From Micractinium sp. NFX-FRZ (lineage: Eukaryota > Chlorophyta > Trebouxiophyceae > Chlorellales > Chlorellaceae), in the NCBI GenBank assembly GCA_029339195.1, contig JAPTJF010000100.1, positions 91,114 through 155,113 of the forward strand: a stretch of DNA of 64,000 nucleotides, written 5' to 3'. Of the stretch, positions 21,941 through 34,400 are shown piece by piece. Under the pieces are notes generated by a model. It saw only the letters and a list, made by a program, of their open reading frames with translations, was not told the origin of the DNA and searched no databases. Both the position numbers and the translations under genes were made by a program. Every line of letters begins with the position of its first letter. The stretch's first letter is position 1.

Positions 21941-23081
21941 GGCGCCGCAGCGCTTGGTCGCGGCGGGACCTCGCAAACAATGATCAACACGCGGCAACTC
22001 GGGACACTCTGCAGGACCAGTAGAAGCTAGCCCCGCGGAGGCAGGCTTTCTGCCGGTGGGAGGAGCACCGGAGCGCGAACGAGGTGCCCCAAGCCTCAGC
22101 GGCCAGCAGTTTCACTTGATGCCGGCGCGAAAAGCACGTGTGCCCGCCTGATCGCGCCACCGCCGCTTCCAGAGGCCGCCGCCACTGCCGCCCGCCACCT
22201 CACCGCACGCAAACCGCCGTGGCAAGGGAAAGTGTTGGCAGGAGACATGAGCAGCTAGGAGCTGCTAGCAGATGTGCATTGGAAAGTTGGAGCTGTATGG
22301 AAGGGGCAGTTTGTGCCGGGAGAGCCAAAGGCACGCGGCGTGACCACCCACATATGTCAATAGGAGGCCCCAGCAGGTGGATTGCCGCCTTACAAAAATT
22401 TGTGTTTGTCTGCTGCAGCAACCCAGGTTGCAAGGAGAGCGCGACACATGCCGCAACGTATGTAATCACATAGTACGCAAATCTGCTGATAACAGAGTAG
22501 AGCACCAAAAAACCTGTGAGGTGCGCGTTTACATGGCTGCACGTTCAGGGTGTGCATGTCTGGGGGGCCGCCGGCGGCAGCAAGGGGAAGGGCACACTTG
22601 CGAGTGGCGTGCTTGATTTTCGGGAGGAAAGGCTGAAAATAAAGTGAACACTTTGTATGTTTTCAGAAATCCTGAGCCTGAATCACAATTTAAGTGCTAT
22701 CAGGTGTGGTATGAAGTGGTGCCGTGTGGCGTGGCGTGGAGTGGGCGTGGAGCGGAGAGTGGTGCCGTGCGGTGGGGTGGGGTGGGGCACGGTGCGGTGC
22801 GATGTGGTGGGTGGCTCATGGTGCGGTGCGGTGGGGTGGGGTGGGGCATAGTACGGTGCAGTGGGGCGGAGCGGGGCAAGGTGCGGTGCGGTGGGGCGGG
22901 GCGGGGCATGGTGGGTGCGGGGCAAGGCGGTATTGATGTGGTGTGTGTGTGGTGTGCTGTTGTGCGGTGTGCTCAGATGTGGGAGGCGATGGCGGTGCTG
23001 GGTGGGGTGCGGTGCGGGTGCAGCACGTTGCGGGCTGCAAGGCACTATTATCCAGACGGAGCGCTGGCAGTGAGGTCCCGC
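21941..23081. other. Intergenic with GT-rich minisatellite
   Basis: 5' flank of the golgin gene and 3' flank of the next Ala-rich gene. 22590-22735 is a diverged copy of 26295-26415, at the equivalent place downstream of the neighbouring paralogue. 22705-22990 is strongly strand-biased GGTGCGGTGC/GGTGGGGTGG sequence. No exon seen. Confidence 0.5.
22705..22990. repeat. G/T-rich degenerate minisatellite
   Basis: Irregular tandem runs of GGTGCGGTGCG and GGTGGGGTGGG with almost no C-rich interruption. Non-coding and potentially G-quadruplex-forming. Confidence 0.75.
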
Positions 23082-25401
23082 TCACTTGCGTCCGCCGAAG
23101 ATTGTAGCGCCAGCAATGGCAGAGGCGAAGGCGGAAGACAGGGTCAGGATTTGAGGCACGCACTGCTGGGGCAGGGCGCTGGCGGAGGAAGCCGAGGCGA
23201 CAGCGCTGGCAAGTGCCTGGGCGACACCGCCACCCTGGGCAGACGCCGAAGCCTGGGCCTCTGCAGGGGGGGAAGAGAGGGGCGGCGGGGAGGAGGAGGC
23301 ATGGTGTCACTGACTTCACACCATTGGGGCGGCACGCGTTGGGGCTGGGGCAACAGCGAGCCTGCTTGTGCGCCCCCCCCCCCGTATTGTGTGGGCTCCT
23401 GGTTGTTTCCCTGGGGCTGAGATCAACGCATCTTCCCCCCACAAATGCGCTCACCTGCCAGGGCGGTGGAAAGGGCCTGGGGGCACTGGGAGCAGGCCTG
23501 TGTGATGGCCTGGGCGCAGGCGGCAGACCCCGCACCGGCGGCGGCCTGGGCCAGGGCGGAGGCGGCTGCCTGGGGGCTGGAGCAGATCTGCTGGGTCAGG
23601 CTCTGCAGGCAGGGAGGGTGGGAAAAGCCTGTAACGAGGAAGCGGATGTAATTGAGGTCAGGTTGGTGTGCAGGGAGGAGGGGAGGGTCCGTGGCAGTAC
23701 ATATGTTTGGGTGTGAAGCTCGGCGGTGTGTTACTGGCCTCTGAGAGATGCGGCACCAGCCAGCGGGCAGGCTACTGCCGGCTGTCACACCTGGGCGGTG
23801 GCCTGAGCGGATGCCTGGGCTCCGGCGCCAGCGCTGGCGCCACCGCCTGCCAGGGATGGGTGCAGGGATGGGTGCAGGGTATAGAGGGCCACACCACAGT
23901 AAGGCGGCCAGTTGCACCGTGCAAAGATGCAGGCTGGTCAAGCATACGAAGCAAAGACACCCGCGGCGTGCACTCCCGCTCAGTTTGCCCGGCCTTTGCA
24001 GATAGCCTCCCTGCCCCCACCCTGGGCGCCAGCGGAGGCCTGGGCGGATGCCTGAGCTCCGGCTCCGGCGCTGGCACCGCCGCCTGCCAGGGATGGGGTG
24101 CAGCGCAGGGATGGGGTGCAGGATGGGTGCAGTGCAGGGGTGGGGGGCCACTCCTCTGGAGCACGGAAGGCGACCAGTAGCGCAGAGCAAAGATGCAGGT
24201 TGCTAAGCATGCGAAGCGAAGGCCCTGCGGCGCGCACTCCCGCCCAGTCTTCAGGCCACCCGGCCATGCACCCTGCCGTGGAGATAGCATCCCTGCACTA
24301 ACCCTGGGCTCCAGCGGAGGCCTGGGCGGAGGCGGCAGCCTGAGCCACGCCCTGGGGGATGCACTGCTGGGGCAGCTGGCCGCTGGCCTGGGCCGAGGCG
24401 ACAGCAGAGGCGAGGGCCTGAGCGCCACCGCCGCCCTGCGCGGACGCTGAAGCAGAAGCAGAGGCCTCTGCGGAGGGGCAGGGAGGCCGGGAGGCACGGC
24501 AGATATTGGTGCTTGAATTGCATGCAGGAAGAGTGACCCCCCCACACAAGAACACACAAGGACCCCCCTCCCAGGCAATCCGTCGTGAGGCCAGCTCACG
24601 TGCCAGGGCGGTGGACAGGGCCTGGGGGCACTGGCGGCACGCCTGGGTGATGGCCTGGGCGCATGCCTCGCCACCCTGGGCACCGGCGGTGGCCTGGGCC
24701 AGGACGGAGGCGGCGGCCTGGGGGCTCTGGCAGATCTGGTCAACCAGGGTCTGTGGGAGCGAAGGTGGGGTGGGGGCAAGATTGTGTGGGCGCGAGGTGG
24801 CCTAGGGCACGGATGACGCGGGCAGGTTGGGGCGCCTGGGGCTGGAGAGGCCAGAAGCAGGTTGGGGGTCAGGGGCTAGAGCGGCCGGATCTGTACGACC
24901 ACCCCGGGGGGCGTTCATCATCACCCACCGCAGCTTCCCCCTTGCATCCCTCCCACAGCTGGCTTCCCTACCTGAGCCTGCGCCTGGGCAGAGGCAGAGG
25001 CAGAGGCAGAGGCAGAGCCCGAGGCCGAGGCCTGCGCCTGGGCAGAGGCTGAGGCAACAGCCCCCGCCTGCAGGAGCTTGCGCCCGCCGTTCAAGGAGCC
25101 TGCGAGGAGGGGCAGGCGGGGAGGCACGGGGAGGCAGTTGGCGAGGAGGGGCGGGTCATGGTGCGTGGTGCAGGTGCCAGTGGGGCAGGCGGGGGTGAGA
25201 CCTGCAGGAAAGAGGCGTACCGGATGAGATGGCCGGGGCCATGAGGGCGGTCCCGCCACCGCCCCACCCAGCCCGCCCAACTTCCTGGGTCCCCAGCGCC
25301 AGCCCTGGCCCCGCCGCCCTCCACCACGCACCGATGTTGTCGGCCGCGGCGCTGCACAGCAGCAGCACCAGCGGCAGGAGGCTGCCACAGCGAGGGTTCA
25401 T
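23082..25401 (-). CDS. Secreted Ala/Gln/Ser-rich modular protein, two modules
   Basis: Model (minus): 25332-25401, 24972-25099, 24600-24750, 24303-24467, 24021-24083, 23791-23846, 23455-23602, 23082-23260; 319 residues. A signal peptide (LLPLVLLLCSAAAD) is followed by GGRKLLQ and an Ala-Ser-Gln linker. Each module has half 1 (TLVDQICQSPQAA ... CRQCPQALSTALA; TQQICSSPQAAASALA ... CSQCPQALSTALA) and half 2 (LPQQCIPQ; LPQQCVPQ), each half in its own exon, with phases 0-to-1 then 1-to-1. A Gly/Ala linker exon pair sits between modules. Both half-1 segments here have an extra Cys before AQAIT that the paralogues lack. The protein ends in FGGRK. No enzyme motif; silk-like composition suggests an extracellular structural role, which is inference. 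Confidence 0.8.
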
Positions 25402-26625
25402 AGTCGCCCACACGCGATGAGCGGGCGGGAGAGAGCGGGGGCCGTTGTCAGCAAAGACTGCACCGAACAGGGGCGAAGCGGTCAGCACAACCCAAACAGC
25501 ATGGGGGACGCTCCGGCAAAGGGGGGTGGGATTGGGAGGTGCCGGGGTATCTCTTCCGGGAGTTGTCGGTCAGCAGATCTGGGGCTGTCTTGGCTTCCCG
25601 CAGCCGCACCACGTCGTTTTCACGCAAGGGCAAGCCGCGCAGGGCCGGAGAGGTCGCGGGAGTACGCTTCGCAGGCCTGCAGTACCACCGCCTCACCCAA
25701 CCCACCCGTCCTGGGTGGCCGCCCGTCTTCCAAGAAACCCTGAGCCACAGAAATCACATGGCCCCACGGCCTTCAAGCCGTGGACGTAGGCCGAAGGATG
25801 CGCGCAGCCAACGTGCGGAAGCCACCGGCACGGTAGAATTGGTGGAGGTGGGGTTTGCTGCTGGGAGGGCAGGAGGCACTGGGGTGTCTGATGGGCCTTG
25901 CAGTTGGGAGGCCTTGCAAAACCACATGGTGCGACTGTTGCAAACATGTCTCACGCATAGATGCCGGCGCGCTGCCTGAGTTGCAGCAGCTACACCCCCC
26001 CCACCAAAGGCGGCGGGGAGGTGCGCTTGTGCGCGTGCTGGGCTGCAGCAGCTTCACATGCACACTCTCAGGTGGTACCAGTACTGCTCATGTGCTGCTG
26101 CAGCCCAGCACACTTTGTTTGTCTGGGTACAGCTCATCACCCTTGCCCGCCTCGTTTTTTCAACTTTAAGCTTAAAACTGGATTACAGTAACAAGAAAAC
26201 CGGGTTCCAAAAGGCGGCATCCTTGAAGGCGTGCCATGCATTCAGTTGGCTGTGCATCCGCGTGGGAGAGGAGCTGGTGTGTGGTAAGCGAGCAGCACTT
26301 GCGAGTGGCGTGCTGTTTCTTGGGAGGCAGTTGCTGGAAGAACACTCATTACTGTATGTGTTTCAGAAGGCAGAGCTGATTTAAGTGATTTGCAGGTGTG
26401 GCATGGCGTGGCGTGGGGGGTGTGGGAGGGTGAGGGCGAGGATGCAGGGTGTGGCATGGTGCGGTGGGGCAGGACGCTAGGTGGGATGGCGGGGTGGGGT
26501 GGTTGTGGTGCGGTGTGTGGACGGGGTGCAGCACGGGGCGGTGGCGGCATGATGTGGATGCGGGTATGTTGCTGGCTGTCGAAAGGTTTTCAGTCCACAA
26601 CGGCGGGCTGTCTGAGAGGTTCCGC
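25402..26625. other. Intergenic between two modular Ala-rich genes
   Basis: No coding exon recognised. 26295-26415 resembles 22590-22735 and is followed by a similar but shorter GT-rich run (26396-26560), so the tandem gene duplication seems to have included the 3' flank. Confidence 0.5.
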
Positions 26626-29600
26626 TCACCTGCGGCGGCCGCTGGCAGTGACAGAGGCGTCGGCGGAGGCAGACGCCTGGGCCAGGCTCTGAGGCACGCA
26701 CTGTGAGGGCAGGGCGCCGCCCGACTGAGCAGAGGCAACCGCGGAGGCCAGGGCCTGGGCGGCACCACCACCAGAGGCCTGGGCGGAGGACTGAGCCGAG
26801 GCGAGGGCGGAGGAGAGGGCCTGGGGGCACCGGTTGCAGGCCGTGGCAATTGCCGCGGCGGCGGCCTGAGCGGAGGCAGAGGCGGCACCGCCGCCCTGTG
26901 CACCGGCGGCGGCCTGGGCCAGGGCGGAGGCGGCGGCCTGGGGGCTCTGGCAGATCTGCTGGGTCAGGGCCTGCAACAGGAGTGCGGAAGGATATCAATG
27001 GGTATAGGCTGTTATATGGACTGTGCAGTGCACACAACGGACCAGTGCTGCGAGGGAAGGGTGGAGGGGCGGGGGGGCGGGGAAAGCTGGCTAGGCTGCG
27101 TGACCGAGGCATGTGGCAGGCAGCACAGGTGGGAGTGCTATGCATTTGGGAAGGGTTGCACGCCAAGTGTGTGCACTGCTGTGCTCCACCCAACAACCAA
27201 GGTCAGTTAGGCAGCAAGCAGGGCCACCGTGGGCAGTTGACTGTGCGCACCTCGGCGGTTGCAGTTGCGGAGGCCTGGGCGCCGGCACCGCTGGCACCAC
27301 CACCGGCACCACCTGCAGGCACGAAGGAGGGTGTGTATGGCGGCACGGCCGCTTTGGATAACAGGTGTGGAAGATACAGATCTAGGGTGTGTTGGACAGT
27401 AGAAGAGCAGGAAAAGAATAGGTTCAGATGAAAACGCGTCCCATCTGCACTGCACCCTGCAACTCGACTCCTCCGCTGTCCAACGTCCCGCACCGCACCC
27501 TCACACCTCGCTCCCCTCATCCATCCACAACCCACCCACCCACCCACCCTGGGCGCCAGCGGAGGCCTGGGCGGAGGCGGCGGCCTGGGCCAGGCTCTGG
27601 GGCACACACTGTGAGGGCAGGGCGCTGCTGGCTTGGGCCGAGGCGACAGCAGAGGCGAGGGCCTGAGCACCGCCGGCGCCCTGGGCGGACGCGGAAGCCT
27701 GGGCCTCTGCAGGGGAGGGGTGGCAGCGAGGCAGGCAGATAGGGCAGGCGGTTGTAAGATCTTATTTGGGACTCCCAAATAAGATGTTGGGCCAGCGAGC
27801 TAGCTGGGCTCTGGCTGTCAGCAGTGGCAAGGGAACAGCATGCCGCGGCGCTCCCAAGCAAGGCTGGATGCCACTCACGTGCCAGGGCGGTGGACAGGGC
27901 CTGGGGGCACTGGGAGCAGGCCCGCGAGATGGCCTGGGCGGCAGCTTGTGCGGAGGCGGAGGCGGCACCACCCTGGGCGCTGGCGGCGGCCTGGGCCAGG
28001 GCGGAGGCGGCGGCCTGGGGGCTCTGGCAGATCTGCTGGGTCAGGGACTGCAGCAGTGGAGGGCAGGAGTGGGCAGGCGTGGTTGGTGCCGCAGTGTGAA
28101 TGGGGCACACTGAGAAGGGAGGGGGCAAGGCAGGGATGCCGACCGAAAGCACGCGCCGCCAGCCAATCAGGCCTTGCCCGACGGCCGCCCTCACCTCTGC
28201 GGTTGCCTGGGCGGAGGCCTGGGCGCCGGCACCGCTGGCACCACCACCGGCACCACCACTGGCACCACCTGCAGGCAGGCACGGTGGTGGGTTGCCTGTC
28301 ACGTCAGGCTGCTTGAGGGGGCCAGCTCAGGCATAAACGGGGGGTGGGAGCTGCCAGCCGCCACTGGCTGTGAGATACAACCAGCAGCAGAAAGCACCCT
28401 TGTGCTCCGCACAGTTGAACACGCCCCCCCCCCCCGGCCCTGGCCACCCTCCTCCGCTTACCCTGGGCGCCAGCCTGGCCGCCTGCCTGACCGCCGGCGG
28501 CACCACCTGCAGAGGCAAGCGTCGTGGCAGCAGCACATTACAGTGTGTGAGCAGAACCGGGGAGGGTGTGGAGGGGGCAGGGACATGTGTGTGCCCTTCG
28601 GCAGATGTAGAAGGGCCGCCCCCCCGCTTCCCACACCCAACCAAGCAACTGTGCCCCTCCCGCCCCACCCACCCACCCACCCTGGGCGCCAGCGGCGGCC
28701 TGGGCGGAGGCAGAGGCCTGGGCCAGGCTCTGGGGCACGCACTGTGAGGGCAGGGCACTGCGGGATGAGGCCGAGGCGACAGCGCTAGCAAGTGCCTGAG
28801 CGGCGCCGCCGCCCTGAGCAGAGGCGGAAGCTTGGGCCTCTGCAGGGGAGGGGAAGAAGGCAGGCAGGAGGCAAAGGGTGGTTATGGAACAGCCAAGGGC
28901 TGTTAAGCAAATCCGTTCAAAAAGAGGAAAGTGAACGCCAAGACAGCTTGGGCCGCCTGCAACGCAGCCTAGCCCGCTCACGTGCCAGTGCGGTGGACAG
29001 GGCCTGGGGGCACCGGGAGCAGGCTTCGGTGATCGCCTGGGCAGCCGCCTGAGCGTCGGCAGAGGCGGAACCACCCTGTGCACTGGCGGCGGCCTGGGCC
29101 AGGGCGGAGGCGGCGGCCTGGGGGCTCTGGCAGATCTGCTCGACCAGCGACTGCAAGGGGTGGGAAGAGGGTAGGAGAGGCAGCAGAGGCAGGAGCAGCT
29201 GGGTTCGGCATTCAGGACGTGTGAAAATCGACTTGATCACAGTGTGCGGAGAGGGCGGGTTTGGTGGGCTGAGGGGGCGTCTGGGGCGAGTGTGTTGAAT
29301 CAATAAATCAAAACAGCGGGCAGGATCCTTTCAGCCCACTCGATAGTAGGTACCTGCCGCAGGCGGCGGCGGCGGCGGCGGCCGCGGCGGCGGCAGGCGG
29401 CGGCGATGAACATTGCCAGCCAACAGGCGGGGGGGCCACCGTCAAAGCCATTCGCACCTGCGCAGTTGCGATCGCGGTTGCTTGCACGGCTGAATCACCG
29501 GTGGCTTGGGCGGTTGCATCCGCAGATGCATCGCCACCCTGAAAGGGGTGGAGGGGTGGGATGCGCGGCCAGGTTGGGAGGCATGGGAGGGGCAGGAGGC

Positions 29601-30097
29601 GGTACTGCAGACAACATTGACGCCTGGAATCCGTCAGGGTACAGCCGCCGGCCTCCCACCAAGCCCCACGTCCCACTAGGTGCCTACCGTGGACGTGGCC
29701 TGGGCGGTGGCGGAGGCGGAGGCTTGCAGGAGCTTGCGTCCGCCCTTGAAGGATGCTGCAAGGCAGGGGGTGGATAAGGGGTAAGTGAGGCGGCCGGCGG
29801 CGGGAAGGCCTGACTTCACATGCAGCCGGCTGGTGAAGCGGTTAGAGGCCCCTGCGGTCATTTAATGGCCATGTGGTCTGCAGCTCATCCCGACGAGGTA
29901 GAGAGGCAGGGGTTGGAGAGAGCGCTGGTCCCGTGCCGCCCACTCCGCACCCACTCCGCGCCCGCCCGCCTTCCGAGCCTTCCCGCCCGCCACAACAACC
30001 TTCCGACCCCCCATCCCCCGGGCGCACCATTGTTGCTAGCTGTGGCGCTGCACAGCAGCAGCGCCAGCGCCAGGAGGCTGGCAACGCGGTGCGCCAT
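26626..30097 (-). CDS. Secreted Ala/Gln/Ser-rich modular protein, three modules
   Basis: Model (minus): 30028-30097, 29688-29755, 29458-29538, 28982-29150, 28681-28839, 28462-28506, 28195-28268, 27879-28047, 27548-27706, 27251-27312, 26626-26970; 466 residues, in frame over ten introns. Signal peptide SLLALALLLCSATAS, then GGRKLLQ. Three modules, each with IC-QSPQAAASALAQ, a CSRC/CSQC/CNRC pair in half 1 and LPSQCVPQSLAQ in half 2, separated by Gly/Ala linkers. Modules 1 and 2 use two exons each. In module 3 both halves lie in one uninterrupted exon and the junction is shortened, so that intron has been lost. The end is Arg-rich (SGRRR) versus GGRK/GRK in the paralogues. Function unknown; extracellular structural protein suspected. 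Confidence 0.82.
29358..29404. repeat. GGC/GCC trinucleotide repeat
   Basis: Run of GGC units inside an intron of the three-module Ala-rich gene. Confidence 0.8.
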
Positions 30098-31429
30098 CGT
30101 CACTGTCGACACTAGTGCTGTCGACCGAGCCGAGTTGAGAAGTGGGGGGTCCTTCTTGATCGGTCGACAGGCACACAGAGGCGACACAATCCGCGGTAAT
30201 ACACGAACGAACGAAGTATGAGGGGGACCGTGTGGGCGAGGTTATATCCGCCACAGAAAGCGAACGTATCGCCAGCTGGCATCATGCCAATGCTTGGGAA
30301 GGTGCTGGCAGTCAGGTGCTTCCCCATGGCAGGTCAGGGTGAGGGCGACCCGTCAGAGCCTCCCAGTGCATGCATCACGTCGATGATCAACCGTCAGGGG
30401 GCTGTAGGGCCGGAGAGGTTGGGCGGCTGCCGCCCCCGCCTTGGCAGTTCTCGTGAACGCTCCTAGAAGCCCCAGCCACCGCACACGTCCGCAGTTAACC
30501 TCGACTCCTGGCCTGCCCCACTGGCTGCACTCCCGTTTTCCAGTGAATCAACAGGGGCAGTAAGAGTGGGTGGTTTGGGGCACCCAGGGAGCACAGGGCG
30601 GAGGAGAACGCGGGGACGGAACTGCCCCTCTGCTGACTCCCTGGCGCCTCCCCCCGCCCCTCTGCCCCATGCGTCGTAGGGTGGCGCACACAACGACGCT
30701 ATACATGAAGCAGTATAAGTAGTGCCAAGCGCTCCCTGAAGTGTGCATCCTAGCCAGCATGCGTGCCGTGCCTCCCGCAGAGATTTCTCTGCCTGGCCCG
30801 CATTCAAGCAAGAGGCGGCATCCGGCTGCATGGCTGGCTGGAACCCTGGACTCCTTTTGGTGCAGCAACACATCTGACCAGCATGCGCACAGCATCTGCG
30901 TGAGTGTGTGCGTGCTGCTTGTCAAAGCACATGTGAAACATGTTGCATGTCTTCCTGGTGCCGTTGGCTTGATCACGCCATGCCACGGCGTGGCCACATG
31001 CCGCCAGCGCGCCGCTGCCGCGCCCCCCTGAAATCAGCACGCTCTGGCGACAGACAGCCAGTGCCTTTGGCCTCAGTCGTCGCTGAAGGTCCCTTCCTGG
31101 CATGGCGTCCGCTGGAGGCAGCCGGCTGCTGCCGGCAGGCAGCCAGCGCTCGGACGTGGAGGGAGGGTCCGGCTGGGACAGGGTGCCGCTCAGCAACTCT
31201 CCGGTTGCAAGGTTCGACCTGAGCAGTGGTGGTAACCCAGGCAAGTGGGGGGCAACGTTGTGTGGCGCGCCCGCTGCAGCCCAGCATATTCGAGCACCGC
31301 GGTTCGGAACTCAGTTCGCAATTGCTTGCGCGTGGCGAAACAAACTCGCTCGCCGCTGCGGCCGCTCGTCAAGCCGCCCTGCCGCCGCTCTCGCCACCTG
31401 TGCCGCCTGCCGCCACCCGCCCTACCACC
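30098..31429. other. Divergent intergenic region
   Basis: Between the three-module Ala-rich gene (-) and the acid phosphatase (+). No conserved exon recognised in six frames. The phosphatase frame stays open upstream to 31226, so part of this may be coding if that gene starts earlier. Confidence 0.4.
30241..30249 (-). promoter_or_regulatory. TATA-like element
   Basis: GGATATAAC on the minus strand about 145 bases before the ATG of the three-module gene, in an otherwise GC-rich flank. Position is reasonable for a TATA box with a ~110 base leader; unproven. Confidence 0.3.
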
Positions 31430-34400
31430 ATGGCTCCACCTCCCAGCTGGTGCCTGCCTGCCTGGGCTCAAGCCAGCTTGCAACAGGAGCAGCAGCAGCA
31501 GGCACAGTGGATCTGCAGCTGGGAGAGCACTACGGCCCCGCTGCTGCCCCACCCCTGCCGAGCAGGGCTGCCTGAGGAGCGCCCCACCCGCCGGCGGCGC
31601 ATCGCTTTCTTCGCAGCACTTGCCGTTGTGATTGTAGCAATCGTGGCGGCAATAGTGGTGGCAGGCGCCGAGTACCGCACCAGCGGCAACGACAGCAGGG
31701 CGAGCAGCAGCCAGAGCAGCAGTACCGGCGGCAGCAACAGCACCTCTGCTGGCACCGGAGGCAGCGGCAGTACCCCCCCTGCTAGCACCGGCGGCAGCGG
31801 CAGTACCCCTGCTGGCACCGGTGGCAGCGGCGGCTACCTGGTTACCTTCTTTGCCATCGGGGACTGGGGGCGGCAGGGTGGGGAGAACCAGAGTGACGTG
31901 GCGGCGCTGATGGGGCAGGTGGCGGAAGAGCGGCCTCCACAGTTTGTGCTGTCCACAGGTGGGGGCAGAGGCAGGCGGTCAGTTGGGGGCGTGGGGCATG
32001 TGGCGGTGAGGGAGGTCAATTGGGGAAGGGCAAGGCACCTGCAGTCGGGGTGTGGCCTGCCTCGCCTGCTTTCGGCACAACGCACCTCCCCCGCTGCGTT
32101 GGCCTCATCAGCGGCCGGCCACCCTTCTTTGCTCCTGCTCCTGCCCCCCTGCCTGCCTGCAGGCGACAACATGTATCCCCACGGCCTCTCCAGCCCCCAG
32201 GACCCCCTCTTCAACCAGTCGTTCACCAGTGTGTACACGGCGCCGGGCGTGCAGGTCCCGTGGCACGCGGTGCTGGGCAACCACGTGAGCGCCCGCTGTG
32301 CCCTCTGTGCCTGCTGCGCCCGCCTGCCCTTTGCCCGCCTGATGCGCCGGCCTTGCTAGCGTGCGTTAAGCTGCACCCGAGTGCAGCGCTCGCCTCGTGC
32401 TGTGCCCCGTGGCGTGCCCACGCTGTACACGCTGTGGTTGTGCTGGGCGCGTGCATGTTGAGGCCCCCCTGCTGTGCATGCTGTGCCGTGCAGGATTACT
32501 GCGACTCTGCACGCGGCAAGGACATCAGCCTCTCCTCCCCCATCCACCAGGTGGGGCAGAGGAGACCACAGCATGCATGCCATGCAGCTGCTGCTCTCAT
32601 TGAGGCTGCCGGCACGTTGTGGCAGTCCAAGCGCTGACTGCAGCAGGTGCACCAGCGCGGTGACACCAGCTGCACCGAAGCAATGCCATAGTCGAGGCAC
32701 GGCATCAGCCGCTCCTCAAATTTCAAGGCACCTCACCTGCCCTCCTCATCTTGTTGCCAACCCAGCTGTGCATCCTTATACCCAACCCGACTTGCCATCC
32801 CTGCCCATGCCCCACATCCCTTGTTGGCCGCCACCCCTTGCCGGCACCCCATCCCTCGCCCCACAATCACCGGCGCCCCTCTGCTGCCCCTCCCCCCTTC
32901 CGCTGTGCAGCTCAACATGTCCCTGTCCAACCGGGACGCCCGCTGGCACTGCGAGCGCTCCTACACAGAAGCGTTTGCCGGAGGCAGGCAAGCGCTGGTG
33001 GTGGCGGCGGCGGCGGCGGTGGCGGTGGTGGTGGTGGGGTGTGTATGTGTTTTGTAGTGGGGAGGTGCGGGCGGGGCAGGGGAGCAGGCACGGTGCGTTG
33101 GCACGCCATGCACGAACCCAGGCAGCCGAGGTGGAACCAGACGCAGCCCAGGTATCCATGCATTGGCGCACCCGCCTCCCTGTGACCCCTCCCCTCCCCT
33201 CCCCCTCCTCTCGTCCCCCTCCCGCCCCAGCAGCCTGCAAATCTTTTTCATCGACACGTCTCCCTTCATCCAGCGCTACCAAAAGGAGGCGTGGGCCAAA
33301 TGCCCCGGTGCGCGGGGTTAGCAGTGGGCAGGGGACGGCAAGCATGTGGGGTGAAGTGGCGGGCAGGCAGGGCAAGCCGACAGGGGCGGCGGCGGGCGGC
33401 AGACCTGTCCGCTGCTGCTTGCGCCTCGCCTCCCCTGCCCCCCCTGTGCCCCGCCATGCTCTTGCTGCCCCATGCCATGTGCCCCGCCTTGCTCTTGCTG
33501 TCCCCGCACCCTGTGGTCCTGCCATTCTCTTGCTGTCCCCACAATCACGTGCCCCGCCATGTTCTCGCTGCCCCCACCACCCCCCCGCCCCCCCCCCCGC
33601 AGGCGGCATCCTGCAGCAGAGCTGGCAGGCGCAGCTGGCGGAGCTGGGGCGGCGGCTCAGCATGTCCACGGCAGCCTGGAAGGTGAGCTGGCGGTGGGGT
33701 TAGGGTTATTTTCATGTCGAACAAACACTCACAGCTGTTGTGATTGGGGGTGCTGTTGTGCGCTGGAGAGGTGGCACAGCCGCTGAATGCCCTGACAGCC
33801 GACTGGAAGCGTGCTTGATTTCAAGGACACAGCCAGGAGTGCGAGCTCAAATGCTGCCTGTTGGTGGGCTGGCACATGGGGCCGGCAAAGCTGCATTAGT
33901 TTAGTCAGAACTCGGCATGGAAGCACCGCATGGCGCTGCATGGCACTGGCATAGTTGCCTTTACATTTTACATTTTACATTTTACTTTTACCCATGCGGT
34001 CCTTGCCTGCCCGCTCTTGCCTGCTCCTGCCTGCCTCCTCGACCCGCCCCGCCTGCTCGCCCTGCCCACTGTGCAGCTAGCCGTGGGCCACCACCCCACC
34101 TACAGCGATGGGGAGCACGGCAACAACGCAGAGATGATCACGTATCTCGAACCGCTATTCGCGCGCTACGGGGTGCAAGCGTACTTTGCAGGGGTAAGGA
34201 GTGCGAGAGGACGGTTGCATGGGGATGGGCGCAGCACCTGCCTACCTGCCTGCCTGCCCTCAGCCCTCAGCCCCGTATCACGCTGCCTCGCCTGCGCTGC
34301 CCCCGTTTGTACATTTGCCCCCACCGTGCCCACCCCCCTGCACACACTCGTGCACACCTGCAGGGATGTCACACCTGTCCCTCCCGCCCTGCCCCCACCC

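Noticed and set aside
22700..22990. GGTGGGG-rich array as possible telomeric or centromeric DNA
   Set aside because: No regular plant/algal telomere unit (TTTAGGG or similar). The array is irregular, short and internal, and shared with a paralogue flank.
31200..31225. GGTTCGA as a possible tRNA T-loop
   Set aside because: No acceptor stem, D arm or anticodon arm can be folded around it. The same motif elsewhere (56569, 63600) lies in coding exons.
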